The position numbers were made by a program, and so were the translations under genes. From Planctomycetota bacterium (GTDB lineage: Bacteria; Planctomycetota; Planctomycetia; Planctomycetales; Planctomycetaceae): DNA of 64,000 bases. The DNA is taken from positions 56,474 to 120,473 of the forward strand of contig JAURQH010000051.1 of NCBI GenBank assembly GCA_030836185.1, in the 5' to 3' direction. Shown here in pieces: positions 1 to 7,976 of this stretch. The notes below the pieces were generated by a model. The model saw nothing but the letters and a program-made list of their open reading frames with translations, did no database searches and was not told the origin of the DNA. Position 1 is the stretch's first letter. Each line of letters starts with the position of its first letter.

Positions 1-1167
1 GATGCTTTCCAGCTGATCCGGTCGTAGAGCGAATCGTGGGAAGACGTCGGTTAACAGCTCACTATCGACGTCTTCTCGTAACTTCCACTGTCGGGAAATC
101 TTCTTGCGGTCTTTATCCGTCAACTCCAGTCCATCCACTGACTTTGTATCGCCGTTCAGCAAGGCAAACAGCCCGTCGCGGGTTTCCTGCTCTTTGCCCA
201 GTTCAACCTGTTGCTTCCAGAACGGAATCGCCTGCTGAAAACCGATCAGGTCCAGCACAGCCGGGACACCGGGATAGAGCCCTCGGCTTTCCCAAAGCTC
301 GCCGACCAGTGATTGCAGCCACTTCGATCGAGCCAACCAGTCTTCCGACTTGTCACCCATTTCCTGTAATGTTCCGATGATCTCCAAGAACCGCTCGGCG
401 ATGTCGAGCAGATCGTCGTCAGAGATTACGCGTGTCGCATACTTGAACAGCCGCGTGTTCTCGGGGACGAAGGCAAACTGTTGTAGCTTTTCGGGATCGT
501 CTTGGTACAGATGGTAGGGAAGACGAAATCCCTGATCGGGATAATGCGACGTCACATCACACTGCCAAATGAATCCACCGCCATACCTTTCTTTGATCCG
601 TTGCTCGCTGTCCTGAAAGAAGCGAATCTTGCCAACTTCCTTTATGCGTGAAATGCCGACGATGGCGTACTGTCGGTCGTCATCCTGATTCAGCGGGTTG
701 CTGTAATTGGCGTAGTAGACAATCAGGCTCTTGTCGTTTTCGATCTGAGCGAAATAGTCTTTGGCATTCTGAAGTCGCTGGTCGTAGTCGAAGCCACCGC
801 CACGTTTTTGCACATCTTCACCATACATCACTTCGTACGGCCAGACGCAGACAGTGTTTGGTTTCAGTGTCCAAGTCTGACGCTTCGCGCCACCATCAAA
901 AAAATCGGGCGGGTCGGAGTAGATGTCGAAGGACTTGTCGCCGAACGCATTGATGCTGTACATGCACGGCGGCACTCCGCCGGTGAGCTTCGAGCAGCAC
1001 CTCCCTGCGTTTTCCTTTTCATAGGCAAGATCGCGTTTTTCGCGAATCAGCTCACCGGGATACGAATGGCGACCGACACAATACACGTTGGACGCCGGGT
1101 CCTGACAGACCCTGCCGTTCCATCCGTCCTGATGCCATGCGATACGAGCTGAAATGTGTGCAGTCAT
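1..1167 (-). CDS. Partial large protein of unknown function, possibly the N-terminal part of an AAA/helicase-type ATPase
   Basis: An uninterrupted reading frame of 389 codons starts at the ATG complementary to 1165-1167 and runs off the left edge, so the C-terminus is missing. The protein begins MTAHISARIAWHQDGWNGRV and has a Cys-containing stretch near residue 50 (GRCCSKLTGG). Aromatic, charged motifs such as VWPYEVMYGEDVQKRGGG and SLIVYYANYSNPL follow. I recall similar N-terminal regions on large RecD/UvrD-like ATPases, but no Walker motif is present in the visible part, so that identity is tentative. The start lies 10 nt after the stop of the DUF429-like gene upstream, which suggests one operon. 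Codon-level continuity over 1.1 kb makes the gene itself secure. Confidence 0.72.
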   Translation of the reverse strand, partial: MTAHISARIAWHQDGWNGRVCQDPASNVYCVGRHSYPGELIREKRDLAYEKENAGRCCSKLTGGVPPCMYSINAFGDKSFDIYSDPPDFFDGGAKRQTWTLKPNTVCVWPYEVMYGEDVQKRGGGFDYDQRLQNAKDYFAQIENDKSLIVYYANYSNPLNQDDDRQYAIVGISRIKEVGKIRFFQDSEQRIKERYGGGFIWQCDVTSHYPDQGFRLPYHLYQDDPEKLQQFAFVPENTRLFKYATRVISDDDLLDIAERFLEIIGTLQEMGDKSEDWLARSKWLQSLVGELWESRGLYPGVPAVLDLIGFQQAIPFWKQQVELGKEQETRDGLFALLNGDTKSVDGLELTDKDRKKISRQWKLREDVDSELLTDVFPRFALRPDQLESI

Positions 1168-1177
1168 GTTGAGTTCT

Positions 1178-2122
1178 CTAAAGTTGTCCCAGAATCCATC
1201 CTTCGGTGGTTGTGGCGTGCGGCGACTGTAAGTTGCCTTCGCTGCGATAGTTCATTACTACGTCCAGCATTGAGCAGACACCGACGATGGCATCGAAAGG
1301 GTCCTCTCCATCCACCGTCGCACCGAAGCCGTCATCGAGTTGAGCAAAAAGCTCATCAGTAAACGTGACCGGTCTTTTGGCACACCAGCGGATCATCTCC
1401 ACCCCGCGCAGTTGTCGGTCCTCCTGATTGCGTTTACTCCAGTTACCGCCACTCAAATTAAGATGGTGATACGCCTCGGCTGGGTATGTCTCGCAGATGA
1501 CAATCCTCTTGGTTCGCAAAAGGTCATTTAACCTGCCGTCAAACGGCCATATTCCGATCTCATCACCGTAGTACTCGATTGCTGGGGCGATCAGGTCTCG
1601 CCAGCCAATGATTGCGGCACGTCCCACCTGCTTCGCACCAAGCGTCCAAAGCAGCCAGCACGCATTCACTCGGTCGTCCGTCGCACGATCGCACTCGCGC
1701 AACAAGTCATCCATACTGTTGACACCAAGCCCCGCAACAAGCTGATCCTGAGCCGTGCCTCCGGGTGCAAAAGGATAAAACGGCCGATGAATGGAAATTT
1801 CATTCGCCTGCGTGGCGAGCGTGTAGAAGTCGGCCCATGGCCCCTGACCAAAAAGTTGCAACCCATCACAAAACAAGTTGATACCGGCGAGCTGGGAATA
1901 GGTGGCTGGCAATCCTATGGGAAAGTCGAATCCGACCAGCAGTGTTTCATCGGGCTCGCACTGCCCCGAGAGTTCGTCGAAGAATGTATCGAGGTCACCG
2001 ACGACTGTCGCCCTACCGACTGAGTAGTGACTGAATTGCCGTCGAGCAACGGACATCATCCGTTTGGCGGGATCTGTCCCCCAATCGGCGTGTACAACAA
2101 GTTTTGGTAGATGTCCGCTCAT
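1178..2122 (-). CDS. DUF429-like predicted RNase H-fold protein
   Basis: This 314-residue protein has the sequence hallmarks of the DUF429 / RNase H-like superfamily. They are an N-terminal acidic strand (VVHADWGTDPAKR), a second acidic strand (LVGFDFPIGLPATY), a central CETYPAEAYHHL motif and a C-terminal DPFDAIVGVCSMLDV helix. The acidic residues are spaced like those of RNase H-fold nucleases. Activity is not demonstrated for most of the family, so nuclease function is inference. It is the first gene of a minus-strand operon with the large partial protein 10 nt downstream. No signal peptide or membrane segment is visible, so it should be cytoplasmic. The start is the first ATG of the frame, followed by MSGHLPKLVV. 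Confidence 0.75.
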   Translation of the reverse strand: MSGHLPKLVVHADWGTDPAKRMMSVARRQFSHYSVGRATVVGDLDTFFDELSGQCEPDETLLVGFDFPIGLPATYSQLAGINLFCDGLQLFGQGPWADFYTLATQANEISIHRPFYPFAPGGTAQDQLVAGLGVNSMDDLLRECDRATDDRVNACWLLWTLGAKQVGRAAIIGWRDLIAPAIEYYGDEIGIWPFDGRLNDLLRTKRIVICETYPAEAYHHLNLSGGNWSKRNQEDRQLRGVEMIRWCAKRPVTFTDELFAQLDDGFGATVDGEDPFDAIVGVCSMLDVVMNYRSEGNLQSPHATTTEGWILGQL

Positions 2123-2302
2123 GTTCTCGGAATGATGTCTTCAACTAGCTGCCTGAGTGTTGTCCCTATTACCATACCCGCCCCTGCATGCAATTCATAT
2201 AACCATATTTGGATCTGATCACATGTAGTACTCCTAAAAAATCCTAGAGTTCGCGTCATAATAACTTGATAGATCCAATAGCTATTGAGATCTCTGAAAC
2301 AC

Positions 2303-2348
2303 AGCCCCGTCTGCCGTCCTTGTGATGGTCTGCGGGGCTTTTTTTTTG
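2303..2348 (+). terminator. Terminator-like leader hairpin upstream of the DUF932 gene
   Basis: Arms AGCCCCG (2303-2309) and CGGGGCT (2333-2339) are perfectly complementary and are followed by a run of about ten T. The structure looks like a Rho-independent terminator but sits 33 nt before a start codon and not after a plus-strand gene. It may attenuate or insulate the element transcript. Confidence 0.55.
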
Positions 2349-2380
2349 TGTCTTGTGAACTCTTTCAAAAGGAGAAAACC

Positions 2381-3118
2381 ATGCTGAACTTGATGCTTCA
2401 TTGCGGTTCTCGTGCCGCGTCGCGCGAACAGATTGAATACTCGCCAACTCCAGATCGAACGCAAACGTGGGTGCCGATCCCCCACGCTCGGATGCTTGAC
2501 CTGGTCGAACGGACCATCGATGGGTTCGGTTTCCAGATTTCCCAGCAGGCACACGCCCTGTGGGGAGACGGCCAGCGTTATTTCGGCTTGATGGAACTGA
2601 CCAACGGCCACAATGCCGACGATTACGGACTGGTGATCGGGCTCCGGAATAGTCACGACAAGTCGTTCCCGGCGGGGATCGCAATCGGCAATCAGGTCTT
2701 CTGCTGTGACAACCTCAGCTTCTTTGGAGACGTTGTGTTGTCCAGACGGCATACGACCTACATCGAACGGGATTTACCCGGCATCGTGAACGAGGCGGTC
2801 GGTCGACTGAACGATCTGCGGGTCGAGCAGGACCAACGCGTCGACGCCTATAAAGCCCAACGGATTCGTGACAAGACGGCTCATGATGTGATGATTCGTG
2901 CCGTGGAATCTCGTGCCTTGCCGGTCACGGCACTGCCAACCGTGATCCAAGAATGGCAGGAACCCCAACACGACGAGTTTCGTCTGGACGGAAAGACCGC
3001 CTGGCGATTATTCAACGCGTTCACGGAAGGCTTGAAAGGACGCAGTCTGACATCGTTGCCTAAACGCTCGCAACGTCTGCACGGCTTGCTGGACCGGGTC
3101 TGTCAGTTAACGGCCTGA
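2381..3118 (+). CDS. DUF932 family protein (phage/plasmid-like, TIGR03299-type)
   Basis: The 245-residue protein resembles the DUF932 family found on phages, plasmids and integrative elements; its biochemical role is unknown. Recognisable features are the early aromatic/proline segment (TWVPIPHARMLDLVE), the mid-region GLMELTN and GLVIGLRNSHDKSFPAGIAI, and the FCCDNLSFFGDVVLSRRHT block, which is the most diagnostic part. The C-terminal third is helical and charged. The ATG at 2381 was chosen because AAAGGAG lies 6-12 nt upstream; the frame extends further upstream through the leader hairpin but without a ribosome site. It opens a plus-strand module that continues to the nuclease gene. Confidence 0.8.
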   Translation: MLNLMLHCGSRAASREQIEYSPTPDRTQTWVPIPHARMLDLVERTIDGFGFQISQQAHALWGDGQRYFGLMELTNGHNADDYGLVIGLRNSHDKSFPAGIAIGNQVFCCDNLSFFGDVVLSRRHTTYIERDLPGIVNEAVGRLNDLRVEQDQRVDAYKAQRIRDKTAHDVMIRAVESRALPVTALPTVIQEWQEPQHDEFRLDGKTAWRLFNAFTEGLKGRSLTSLPKRSQRLHGLLDRVCQLTA

Positions 3119-3150
3119 CAAAATTGTTTGTTTCAATTGTTGATTTCCAC

Positions 3151-3176
3151 AGCTCCGCTCAGTCGGAGCTTTTTTT
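3151..3176 (+). terminator. Terminator-like hairpin between DUF932 gene and next small gene
   Basis: Arms AGCTCCG (3151-3157) and CGGAGCT (3164-3170), a 6-nt loop and seven T form a compact Rho-independent-type hairpin. It lies 30 nt after the DUF932 stop and 30 nt before the next start, so it could end the first transcript or act as a leader for the second. Confidence 0.65.
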
Positions 3177-3205
3177 ATGCGCTGTCCCAGATAAGGAATC
3201 TTGTA

Positions 3206-3430
3206 ATGACTCAACGTGAACTGAATCGAAACGTGGCGGCAGCCACAGGCGAATCTGTCCGTGAAATCGCTCGTCGCGGTTTCGTCCCACTCTCGCCGAT
3301 TCCCGTCGAACGGGAACCGGAAGACTTTATCCTCGACTGGGATGCGTACGACCTCGAACGCAACGTGGCCCTCGTCGATCAACCCCAAAGTGAACTCTCA
3401 CAGAAAGGAGCCGAAGCCCTATGTTCCTGA
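3206..3430 (+). CDS. Small conserved planctomycete-type element protein
   Basis: A 74-residue basic-to-acidic protein beginning MTQRELNRNVAAATGESVRE, followed by IARRGFVPLSPIPVE. I have seen this N-terminal pattern on short hypothetical proteins of planctomycetes, but no function is known to me. The start at 3206 has a weak AAGGAA upstream. Its end overlaps the start of the clamp-like gene by 10 nt, so the two are probably translationally coupled. Confidence 0.65.
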   Translation: MTQRELNRNVAAATGESVREIARRGFVPLSPIPVEREPEDFILDWDAYDLERNVALVDQPQSELSQKGAEALCS

Positions 3431-4719
3431 ATCGTCGGACGCTGAAAACCTTCGTCACACTGGCGAAGTCCGTTCTGGGCCTCAAACCACGGGACTCCGG
3501 TCCCGTGGTGGGGTTCTCGGAATTGGGGGATTCATTTCTGATCACGACCACGCATAACGATTGCTGGCTCCAGTATCGGGAACTGGGTGAATTCGACCTT
3601 ACCCGATGCTCGTTGCCTTGGGAGGGAATTCAGGAGCTGCTCAAGGTTGGCGCGGATGACATGACGCTCACCATGGAACGCGAGCAGAATTGTGTGGAGT
3701 GGGATGTGGGTGGTGTGGTCCACTCGGAACAGTATCCCGACGGACCTTCAGAACACACTCCGATATTTCCGGCAGCCGAACGCTGGATTCCCCAACCCAC
3801 ACGGTTGTTGTCATCTCTGCGGGAAGCAAGTCTGACGGCGTCTTCAGATTCCACCCGGTATGCCCTCCATTGTCTATTGCTGCGAGGGAAGTCGGGTGAT
3901 CTGGTCGCCACCGACAGTCGCCAGTTGTTGATTCAGAAAGGCTTCGACTGGCCCTGGATCGAAGAATTGATGATGCCTGCCTCACGCGGTTTTCGCTCTG
4001 CCCCTTTACGACAGGCTGTAGAACTGTACGGCGCCGAAGTCGGACGCTCCGATCAGCATGTCGTGTTTCGCTTCGGCCCCTGGTCGCTGGCGTTTCCCAT
4101 CGTGACTGAAGGACGGTTTCCGTCCATCGATTCGATTGTGCCTCCCGCCCAGCAGTCGCTGACCACTCTCGAACTGGATGAAACGGATCGCGAGTGGCTG
4201 GCAGAACGTCTGCCCCGCTCATCGCCCAGCAACAAGCAGATCGCCACCATCGAACTGAATGGAGCGGTCGCTGTGCGATGTGCCGAACGGGATCAGTTAC
4301 CGGAGCAGGAATGGATTATGAGTCGCTCCCGTCGCCGGGGACCGGAGACCTGCGTCGAGACTGATGCTGGCTTCCTCTCACGATTGCACGACCTGGGCCT
4401 GTCACGAATCGAAATGGGGGACGAGAAAACCCCCTTTGTCGCCCGCGATTCCCAGCAGACTTATCTCTGGATGGGCCGGTCGGGGAAACCAACCCCCCGT
4501 CCAAAGTCCATTACCCAACTCGCATCACCAACACGGGTATCGGCTCGCTCGCCAGTTCCCGTGCCAACTCCCAAGGAGAACCACATGACCAAGAGTTCCA
4601 CCGCGAACAAAGACGATGCGTCTGAAATCGACCAGTTGATTGATCAAGCAACGGTCATCAAGGGGCGGCTGAAAGACCTGCAAACGGAATTACAGGATCT
4701 GATCACTGCCCTGCGCTGA
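3421..4719 (+). CDS. DNA polymerase III beta (sliding clamp)-like protein of a mobile element
   Basis: The first about 370 residues carry weak but characteristic DnaN features: a strand ending in LVATDSRQLLIQKG (compare the clamp's ATDGHRLA region) and GRFPSIDSIVP, which matches the clamp's GRFPDYxRVIP motif. A second repeat of strand/helix units ends near RDSQQTYLWMG. A clamp would tether a polymerase to DNA. A family A polymerase is encoded at 54.3-56.1 kb, but a link is inference. After residue 375 the frame continues through a proline-rich linker into a 44-residue helical tail. That tail has its own ribosome site and start at 4585 and may be a separate gene now read through. The start overlaps the upstream stop by 10 nt. 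Confidence 0.7.
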   Translation: MFLNRRTLKTFVTLAKSVLGLKPRDSGPVVGFSELGDSFLITTTHNDCWLQYRELGEFDLTRCSLPWEGIQELLKVGADDMTLTMEREQNCVEWDVGGVVHSEQYPDGPSEHTPIFPAAERWIPQPTRLLSSLREASLTASSDSTRYALHCLLLRGKSGDLVATDSRQLLIQKGFDWPWIEELMMPASRGFRSAPLRQAVELYGAEVGRSDQHVVFRFGPWSLAFPIVTEGRFPSIDSIVPPAQQSLTTLELDETDREWLAERLPRSSPSNKQIATIELNGAVAVRCAERDQLPEQEWIMSRSRRRGPETCVETDAGFLSRLHDLGLSRIEMGDEKTPFVARDSQQTYLWMGRSGKPTPRPKSITQLASPTRVSARSPVPVPTPKENHMTKSSTANKDDASEIDQLIDQATVIKGRLKDLQTELQDLITALR

Positions 4720-4791
4720 CAGAAGAAGCAGGCCAAGCTGGTCCGCAACACGATCGATTCATTGGAGAAACTCAAGACACTGCAAGTGTAA
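4585..4791 (+). pseudogene. Small helical element protein interrupted by an in-frame TGA
   Basis: An ATG at 4585 is preceded by AAGGAGA at 4573-4579 and opens a small protein, MTKSSTANKDDASEIDQL and onward, in the same frame as the clamp-like gene. A TGA at 4717-4719 follows QDLITALR. The same frame then continues for 23 sense codons (QKKQAKLVRNTIDSLEKL and on) to a TAA at 4789-4791. The tail reads as the natural continuation of the basic helix, so a single CGA-to-TGA change probably shortened the protein. Complete homologues, as I remember them, read ALKRQKKQ-like across this point. Confidence 0.55.
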
Positions 4792-4846
4792 CCAACGGCC
4801 TGAATATCGAATCCCCAATTTCACAACTTCATTCAGAGGGAGAATC

Positions 4847-5314
4847 ATGATGCCACTCAAACTCAATATCGGCTCCTCGAAGAAAATCGGGGAACCGAAT
4901 TACGGCAGTAAAGGAGCCAGCGTTAATCTGGAACTCGAACTCGATTCCTCGTTGCTGCAATCACCCGGTCAGCTGCAGGGGCAAATCCAATCGCTGTTCC
5001 AACAAGCGCGAGATGCCGTGGAAGCCGAACTGTTCGGTCGCGAATCGACTCCCGGCATGACGCAGAACGGTCACGGCCAGAATGGCTCATCCACCAATGG
5101 CAACGGTCAGTACCGGTCATCGAATGGTCGTCGGGCGACTAACAGTCAGGTGAAGGCCATCTATGCCATCTCCAAGGGACAACAGATCGATCTGCCAAGT
5201 CTCCTCAGGCAACAGTATCACGTTGATCGCCCTGAGGAACTCAGCCTGAAAGAAGCCAGCCGATTGATTGATGAGCTGAAAGCAGAGCCGGTATCGAATG
5301 GAGGTCGCCAATGA
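4847..5314 (+). CDS. Conserved mobile-element protein with C-terminal ssDNA/recombination-type tail
   Basis: A 155-residue protein starting MMPLKLNIGSSKKIGEPNYG. A conserved N-terminal domain (about residues 1-65) predicts beta strands then a helix. An Asn/Gly/Ser-rich linker (about 70-97) follows. The C-terminal segment, ATNSQVKAIYAISKGQQIDL with an EASRLIDELK end, is of the type found at the tails of phage recombination and ssDNA-annealing proteins. The exact job is unknown. GGGAG precedes the paired ATG codons at 4847/4850. It overlaps the nuclease start by 4 nt (ATGA), strong evidence for coupled translation. Confidence 0.7.
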   Translation: MMPLKLNIGSSKKIGEPNYGSKGASVNLELELDSSLLQSPGQLQGQIQSLFQQARDAVEAELFGRESTPGMTQNGHGQNGSSTNGNGQYRSSNGRRATNSQVKAIYAISKGQQIDLPSLLRQQYHVDRPEELSLKEASRLIDELKAEPVSNGGRQ

Positions 5315-6129
5315 TCACGGCTTCTCATCACACCAAAGAACGGTCTCCACCCGTGATGCGAGATTACCTGTCCTATTCCCAGCTAAACACCTATCGGAGT
5401 TGTCCCCTGCGTTATTACTTTCGTTATATCGAGCAAATTCCTGAGCGGACGGTCTCGTCAGCTCTGGTGTTTGGAACGGCCATTCATGCGGCCCTCGAAT
5501 ACTGGTTTGAAGAACAGTTGGCCGGGAATTCTCGCCCCGATTTTGATCTGTTGCTCGCTGCCTATCAGCAAGAATGGCAACAGCGAGATCTTGGCGGGAT
5601 TGAATTCGGTAAGAAAGAGAATCTGGACTCTCTCACCCAACTGGCTGAACGTGTGTTGAAAACATTCATCGAGAGCGAGTTCGCCACAGTTGAGGGACAG
5701 ATACTTGGGGTGGAGGAAGAACTACGGGATTCCATCATCGATGGGTGTCCCGATCTATTGGCCCGTCTGGACCTCATTGTAGAGACTGACGAGGCAGTGG
5801 TGATCACCGACTTCAAAACATCGCGTTCCCGCTGGAATCAGCAACAGGCGGAACAAGCCGGTGAGCAGTTGTTGCTCTATTCCGAACTGGTGAAAGAGCT
5901 GGTTCCCGGCAAGCCGCTGCAGCTGGAGTTCTTGGTGATCACCAAAACCAAGCAACCGAATTTGGAACGCTATTCCGTGCCAGTCTCTCAATCACGCATA
6001 GATCGCGTGCGAACGATGGTTGAGCGGGTCTGGGATGGGATCAACAGCGGGTTGTTTTACCCCGCTCCCTCGCCAATGTCCTGTGGCAGTTGCCCATTCC
6101 AGGAACCGTGTCGGAAATGGACGGGGTGA
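5311..6129 (+). CDS. PD-(D/E)XK nuclease, RecB/Cas4-like
   Basis: The protein has the layout of the PDDEXK_1 nuclease family. The entry motif is LSYSQLNTYRSCPLRYYFRY (about residues 20-39), then GTAIHAALE with the first active-site region. The catalytic core is DLIVETDEAVVITDFKTSR (D...D-x-K), followed by QLLLYSELVKEL. It ends in CGSCPFQEPCRKW, which together with the N-terminal Cys could bind an iron-sulfur cluster as in AddB/Cas4 proteins. Such enzymes trim DNA ends during recombination. There are no cas1/cas2 genes or CRISPR array nearby, so a mobile-element repair role is more likely. It starts within the stop of the upstream gene; Met16 (5356) is an alternative start. Confidence 0.85.
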   Translation: MITASHHTKERSPPVMRDYLSYSQLNTYRSCPLRYYFRYIEQIPERTVSSALVFGTAIHAALEYWFEEQLAGNSRPDFDLLLAAYQQEWQQRDLGGIEFGKKENLDSLTQLAERVLKTFIESEFATVEGQILGVEEELRDSIIDGCPDLLARLDLIVETDEAVVITDFKTSRSRWNQQQAEQAGEQLLLYSELVKELVPGKPLQLEFLVITKTKQPNLERYSVPVSQSRIDRVRTMVERVWDGINSGLFYPAPSPMSCGSCPFQEPCRKWTG

Positions 6130-6177
6130 TGCGATCACCACATACCAAACGATTTTTTTCCTCAGAAAGGAGCGCGT

Positions 6178-6372
6178 ATGGGTGCAAGACAGAAACTCAA
6201 TCAATCGCATTTCAACTGGTCGCTGTTTCTGGCCGCTACATTGGGGGTCGCCGCCAGATCATTTTTGCTGTTTGCGGCTGTCCTGATCACGATGCTGGCC
6301 ACAGGTGTTCATGCCGGAGACGTTCGGATGAATGGTCGAAGCTCCAGATCGGGCCGGCAGCGAAAGCGTTAA
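6178..6372 (+). CDS. Small conserved membrane protein of the element
   Basis: A 64-residue protein starting MGARQKLNQSHFNWSLFLAA. It has two hydrophobic stretches (about residues 14-27 and 29-44) and a basic tail RMNGRSSRSGRQRKR. AAAGGAGC lies 6 nt before the ATG. Small two-helix proteins with the MGARQKLN start recur on planctomycete and other mobile elements; the function is unknown to me. It is the last gene before the terminator of the left module. Confidence 0.65.
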   Translation: MGARQKLNQSHFNWSLFLAATLGVAARSFLLFAAVLITMLATGVHAGDVRMNGRSSRSGRQRKR

Positions 6373-6413
6373 ACATTCCGGAGAGTTCAAAAGCAACGAG
6401 CAAGAGTCACCTT

Positions 6414-6450
6414 CCGGGTCGCCGAGAGGCGGCCCGGTGGGCTTTTTTTT
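6414..6450 (+). terminator. Rho-independent terminator of the left element module
   Basis: Ten-base arms (CCGGGTCGCC and GGCGGCCCGG, one G-U pair) with a GAGA tetraloop at 6414-6437 are followed by TGGGC and eight T. It lies 41 nt downstream of the small membrane protein gene and ends the plus-strand module. Confidence 0.85.
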
Positions 6451-6528
6451 AGCTATGCCAAGCCTGAGTGCTCGCTGGATGGAGCTGCTTTCCCAAAAAT
6501 ATTATGGAAGCTTGGTGATTATTTGCGC

Positions 6529-6600
6529 GCATCGGTGATTTACACCTGTGTTAGTTGCGCAAAATCGGAAAGTGCATCCGGTGGATGACACCGATGCGTC
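6529..6600. repeat. Two copies of the 46-nt-period hairpin repeat (locus 1)
   Basis: GGTG-N5-CACC hairpin cores lie at 6534-6546 and 6580-6592, exactly 46 nt apart. Flanks are CATC(C) upstream and TGTG or GATG(CG) downstream. Related copies occur at 23.2, 25.3 and 49.8 kb. They lie between the left element module and the metal island, in sequence with no gene. Confidence 0.65.
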
Positions 6601-6647
6601 TCATACCAGGCATAGATATCTATTTCTGATTGGGTTTCGCCGAGTCT

Positions 6648-6980
6648 CTACACCGACTTCGGTCCCAGCCAGAACCAAAGACCAATCGTTATTGAGGCAA
6701 GAACGACGCCTGCGGCTAAGGCCGACCAGAATCCGAGTCCAATGCGTTCTGAAAAGGCAATCGGAATAAACAATGGCAAACCAAGTGGAACGAGAACGAG
6801 GGTTTCGCGGGCGAGCCGCGAGACGGTGGTCATATCCTGATCTTTGTTCCACACGGCCACGAAAGCCACGATGCTCACAATCGGCAATGTCAACAACAAC
6901 GCACCGAGTCGCGGCAGGCGGTCGGCCAATTCCGACACGCCCGCCACAACCAGACCCGCAATGACAGCTCTCCACCACAT
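6648..6980 (-). CDS. DUF3147 family small membrane protein
   Basis: A 110-residue, almost wholly hydrophobic protein with four predicted membrane helices. The start, MWWRAVIAGLVVAGVSELAD, and RLPRLGALLLTLPIVSIVAF match the DUF3147 family signature; the C-terminus GLWFWLGPKSV is also typical. The function of the family is not established. It is the last gene of the first RND operon, 27 nt downstream of the His-rich lipoprotein gene. A degenerate copy of the same family's C-terminus is present at 25.5 kb. Confidence 0.8.
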   Translation of the reverse strand: MWWRAVIAGLVVAGVSELADRLPRLGALLLTLPIVSIVAFVAVWNKDQDMTTVSRLARETLVLVPLGLPLFIPIAFSERIGLGFWSALAAGVVLASITIGLWFWLGPKSV

Positions 6981-7007
6981 GCCATTTCTCCTCTCAGAGC
7001 ACGATCG

Positions 7008-7901
7008 TTATTCGACTTCAATCGGAACATCGTACGTTACTTCTTCGGCATCCGGAGCAATAATTCGAAATCGAATGGCCACTGCTTCAGCATCTGCGGG
7101 AATCATCAATCCGCCTTGGGCGTAGTGAGCCGGTTCTTCGGGGGTTTCCGGTTCATACACCGTGGGGACTTCCTCGGTGAGAACAGTCTTCCCATCCGTA
7201 GTCACGAGTGCATTGAAGACCTTGGCATCGCTGACATCTTCGCCATCCTGAGTGATCGCGACTGCCGGTTCCACTTCCTCACCCGCGTGCAGATGTTTTC
7301 CGTGGTGGCCGAGTTTGATCACAAGACCAGCGTGCATCTTCGGTTCACCTTCCCAGACCAAAGCATCGTCTTCGCCATGAGAATGACCGTGACCGTGCGC
7401 TTCTTCTTTGAAGTTTCCGGCATAAGGTGTGCCATCGACTTCCGCACTCATCGTTCCTTCATATTCCATGACTGTGGCCAGACCGTCATGCGTTCCCACA
7501 AATCGGGAGCAATTCTCTTTGGTCTCTCCTTCGAGCGGCATCGGCAATAGGTCGGCTTGAAGCTGTGGCTCTTTGATGGTCAGCAGGATTTTCTCGGCGT
7601 TGATCGGTTCGGGAGTTTTCTCATCGCTGCCGAGCACGTAAACCGTCGCTTCTTTCTTATCGTGATCGACGGTAAATTCGACGTGATACGCGCCGCCTCC
7701 CCAATCCGCCAGAGTTCCGCCGTGCGGTCCGGCACCGTGGCTATGCCCCCCTTCGCCTTCGTGGTCGTGTCCGTGATCGGAATTTTCGTGTTCGCCGGAA
7801 TCGTTCGATGACGTGGGTTCCGATCCGCCATTACACCCCGCAAAGAGCGCGAGTGAGAGCAGAATCGCAAACGTTTTGGGTAACCAGTGTGTCCTTCTCA
7901 T
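7008..7901 (-). CDS. His-rich periplasmic lipoprotein of the first RND operon
   Basis: The 297-residue protein has a lipoprotein signal (LSLALFAGC, predicted lipidated Cys at about 23). A His-rich segment follows (HGHDHEGEGGHSHGAGPHGG, about residues 43-62) and a second His cluster near residue 170 (EEAHGHGHSHGEDD). Two beta-rich domains are visible, the first including ATVYVLGSDEK. A shorter paralogue sharing the HGPHGG and YVLGSD/YILGSD blocks is encoded at 29.8-30.4 kb next to the third RND pump. Most likely it binds metal ions in the periplasm for the adjacent pump; binding has to be inferred from composition. It lies 75 nt downstream of the RND gene. Confidence 0.75.
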   Translation of the reverse strand: MRRTHWLPKTFAILLSLALFAGCNGGSEPTSSNDSGEHENSDHGHDHEGEGGHSHGAGPHGGTLADWGGGAYHVEFTVDHDKKEATVYVLGSDEKTPEPINAEKILLTIKEPQLQADLLPMPLEGETKENCSRFVGTHDGLATVMEYEGTMSAEVDGTPYAGNFKEEAHGHGHSHGEDDALVWEGEPKMHAGLVIKLGHHGKHLHAGEEVEPAVAITQDGEDVSDAKVFNALVTTDGKTVLTEEVPTVYEPETPEEPAHYAQGGLMIPADAEAVAIRFRIIAPDAEEVTYDVPIEVE

Positions 7902-7976
7902 AGTTGTCTCCTTCGATTTAAGTCATAAACAGTCGATAGTAAATCTGATTCGGAATACTTACGTAGTGATTCCGGA

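Noticed and set aside
36..1152. Several plus-strand frames near the left edge
   Set aside because: All are antisense to the 389-codon open frame on the minus strand, which has consistent protein-like content.
4717..4719. Selenocysteine codon
   Set aside because: No selenoprotein-like context or stem-loop suited to a SECIS was seen, and a basic residue is expected here.
5311..6129. Cas4 of a CRISPR system
   Set aside because: The fold is shared with RecB-type nucleases, and no cas1, cas2, effector genes or repeat-spacer array are present.
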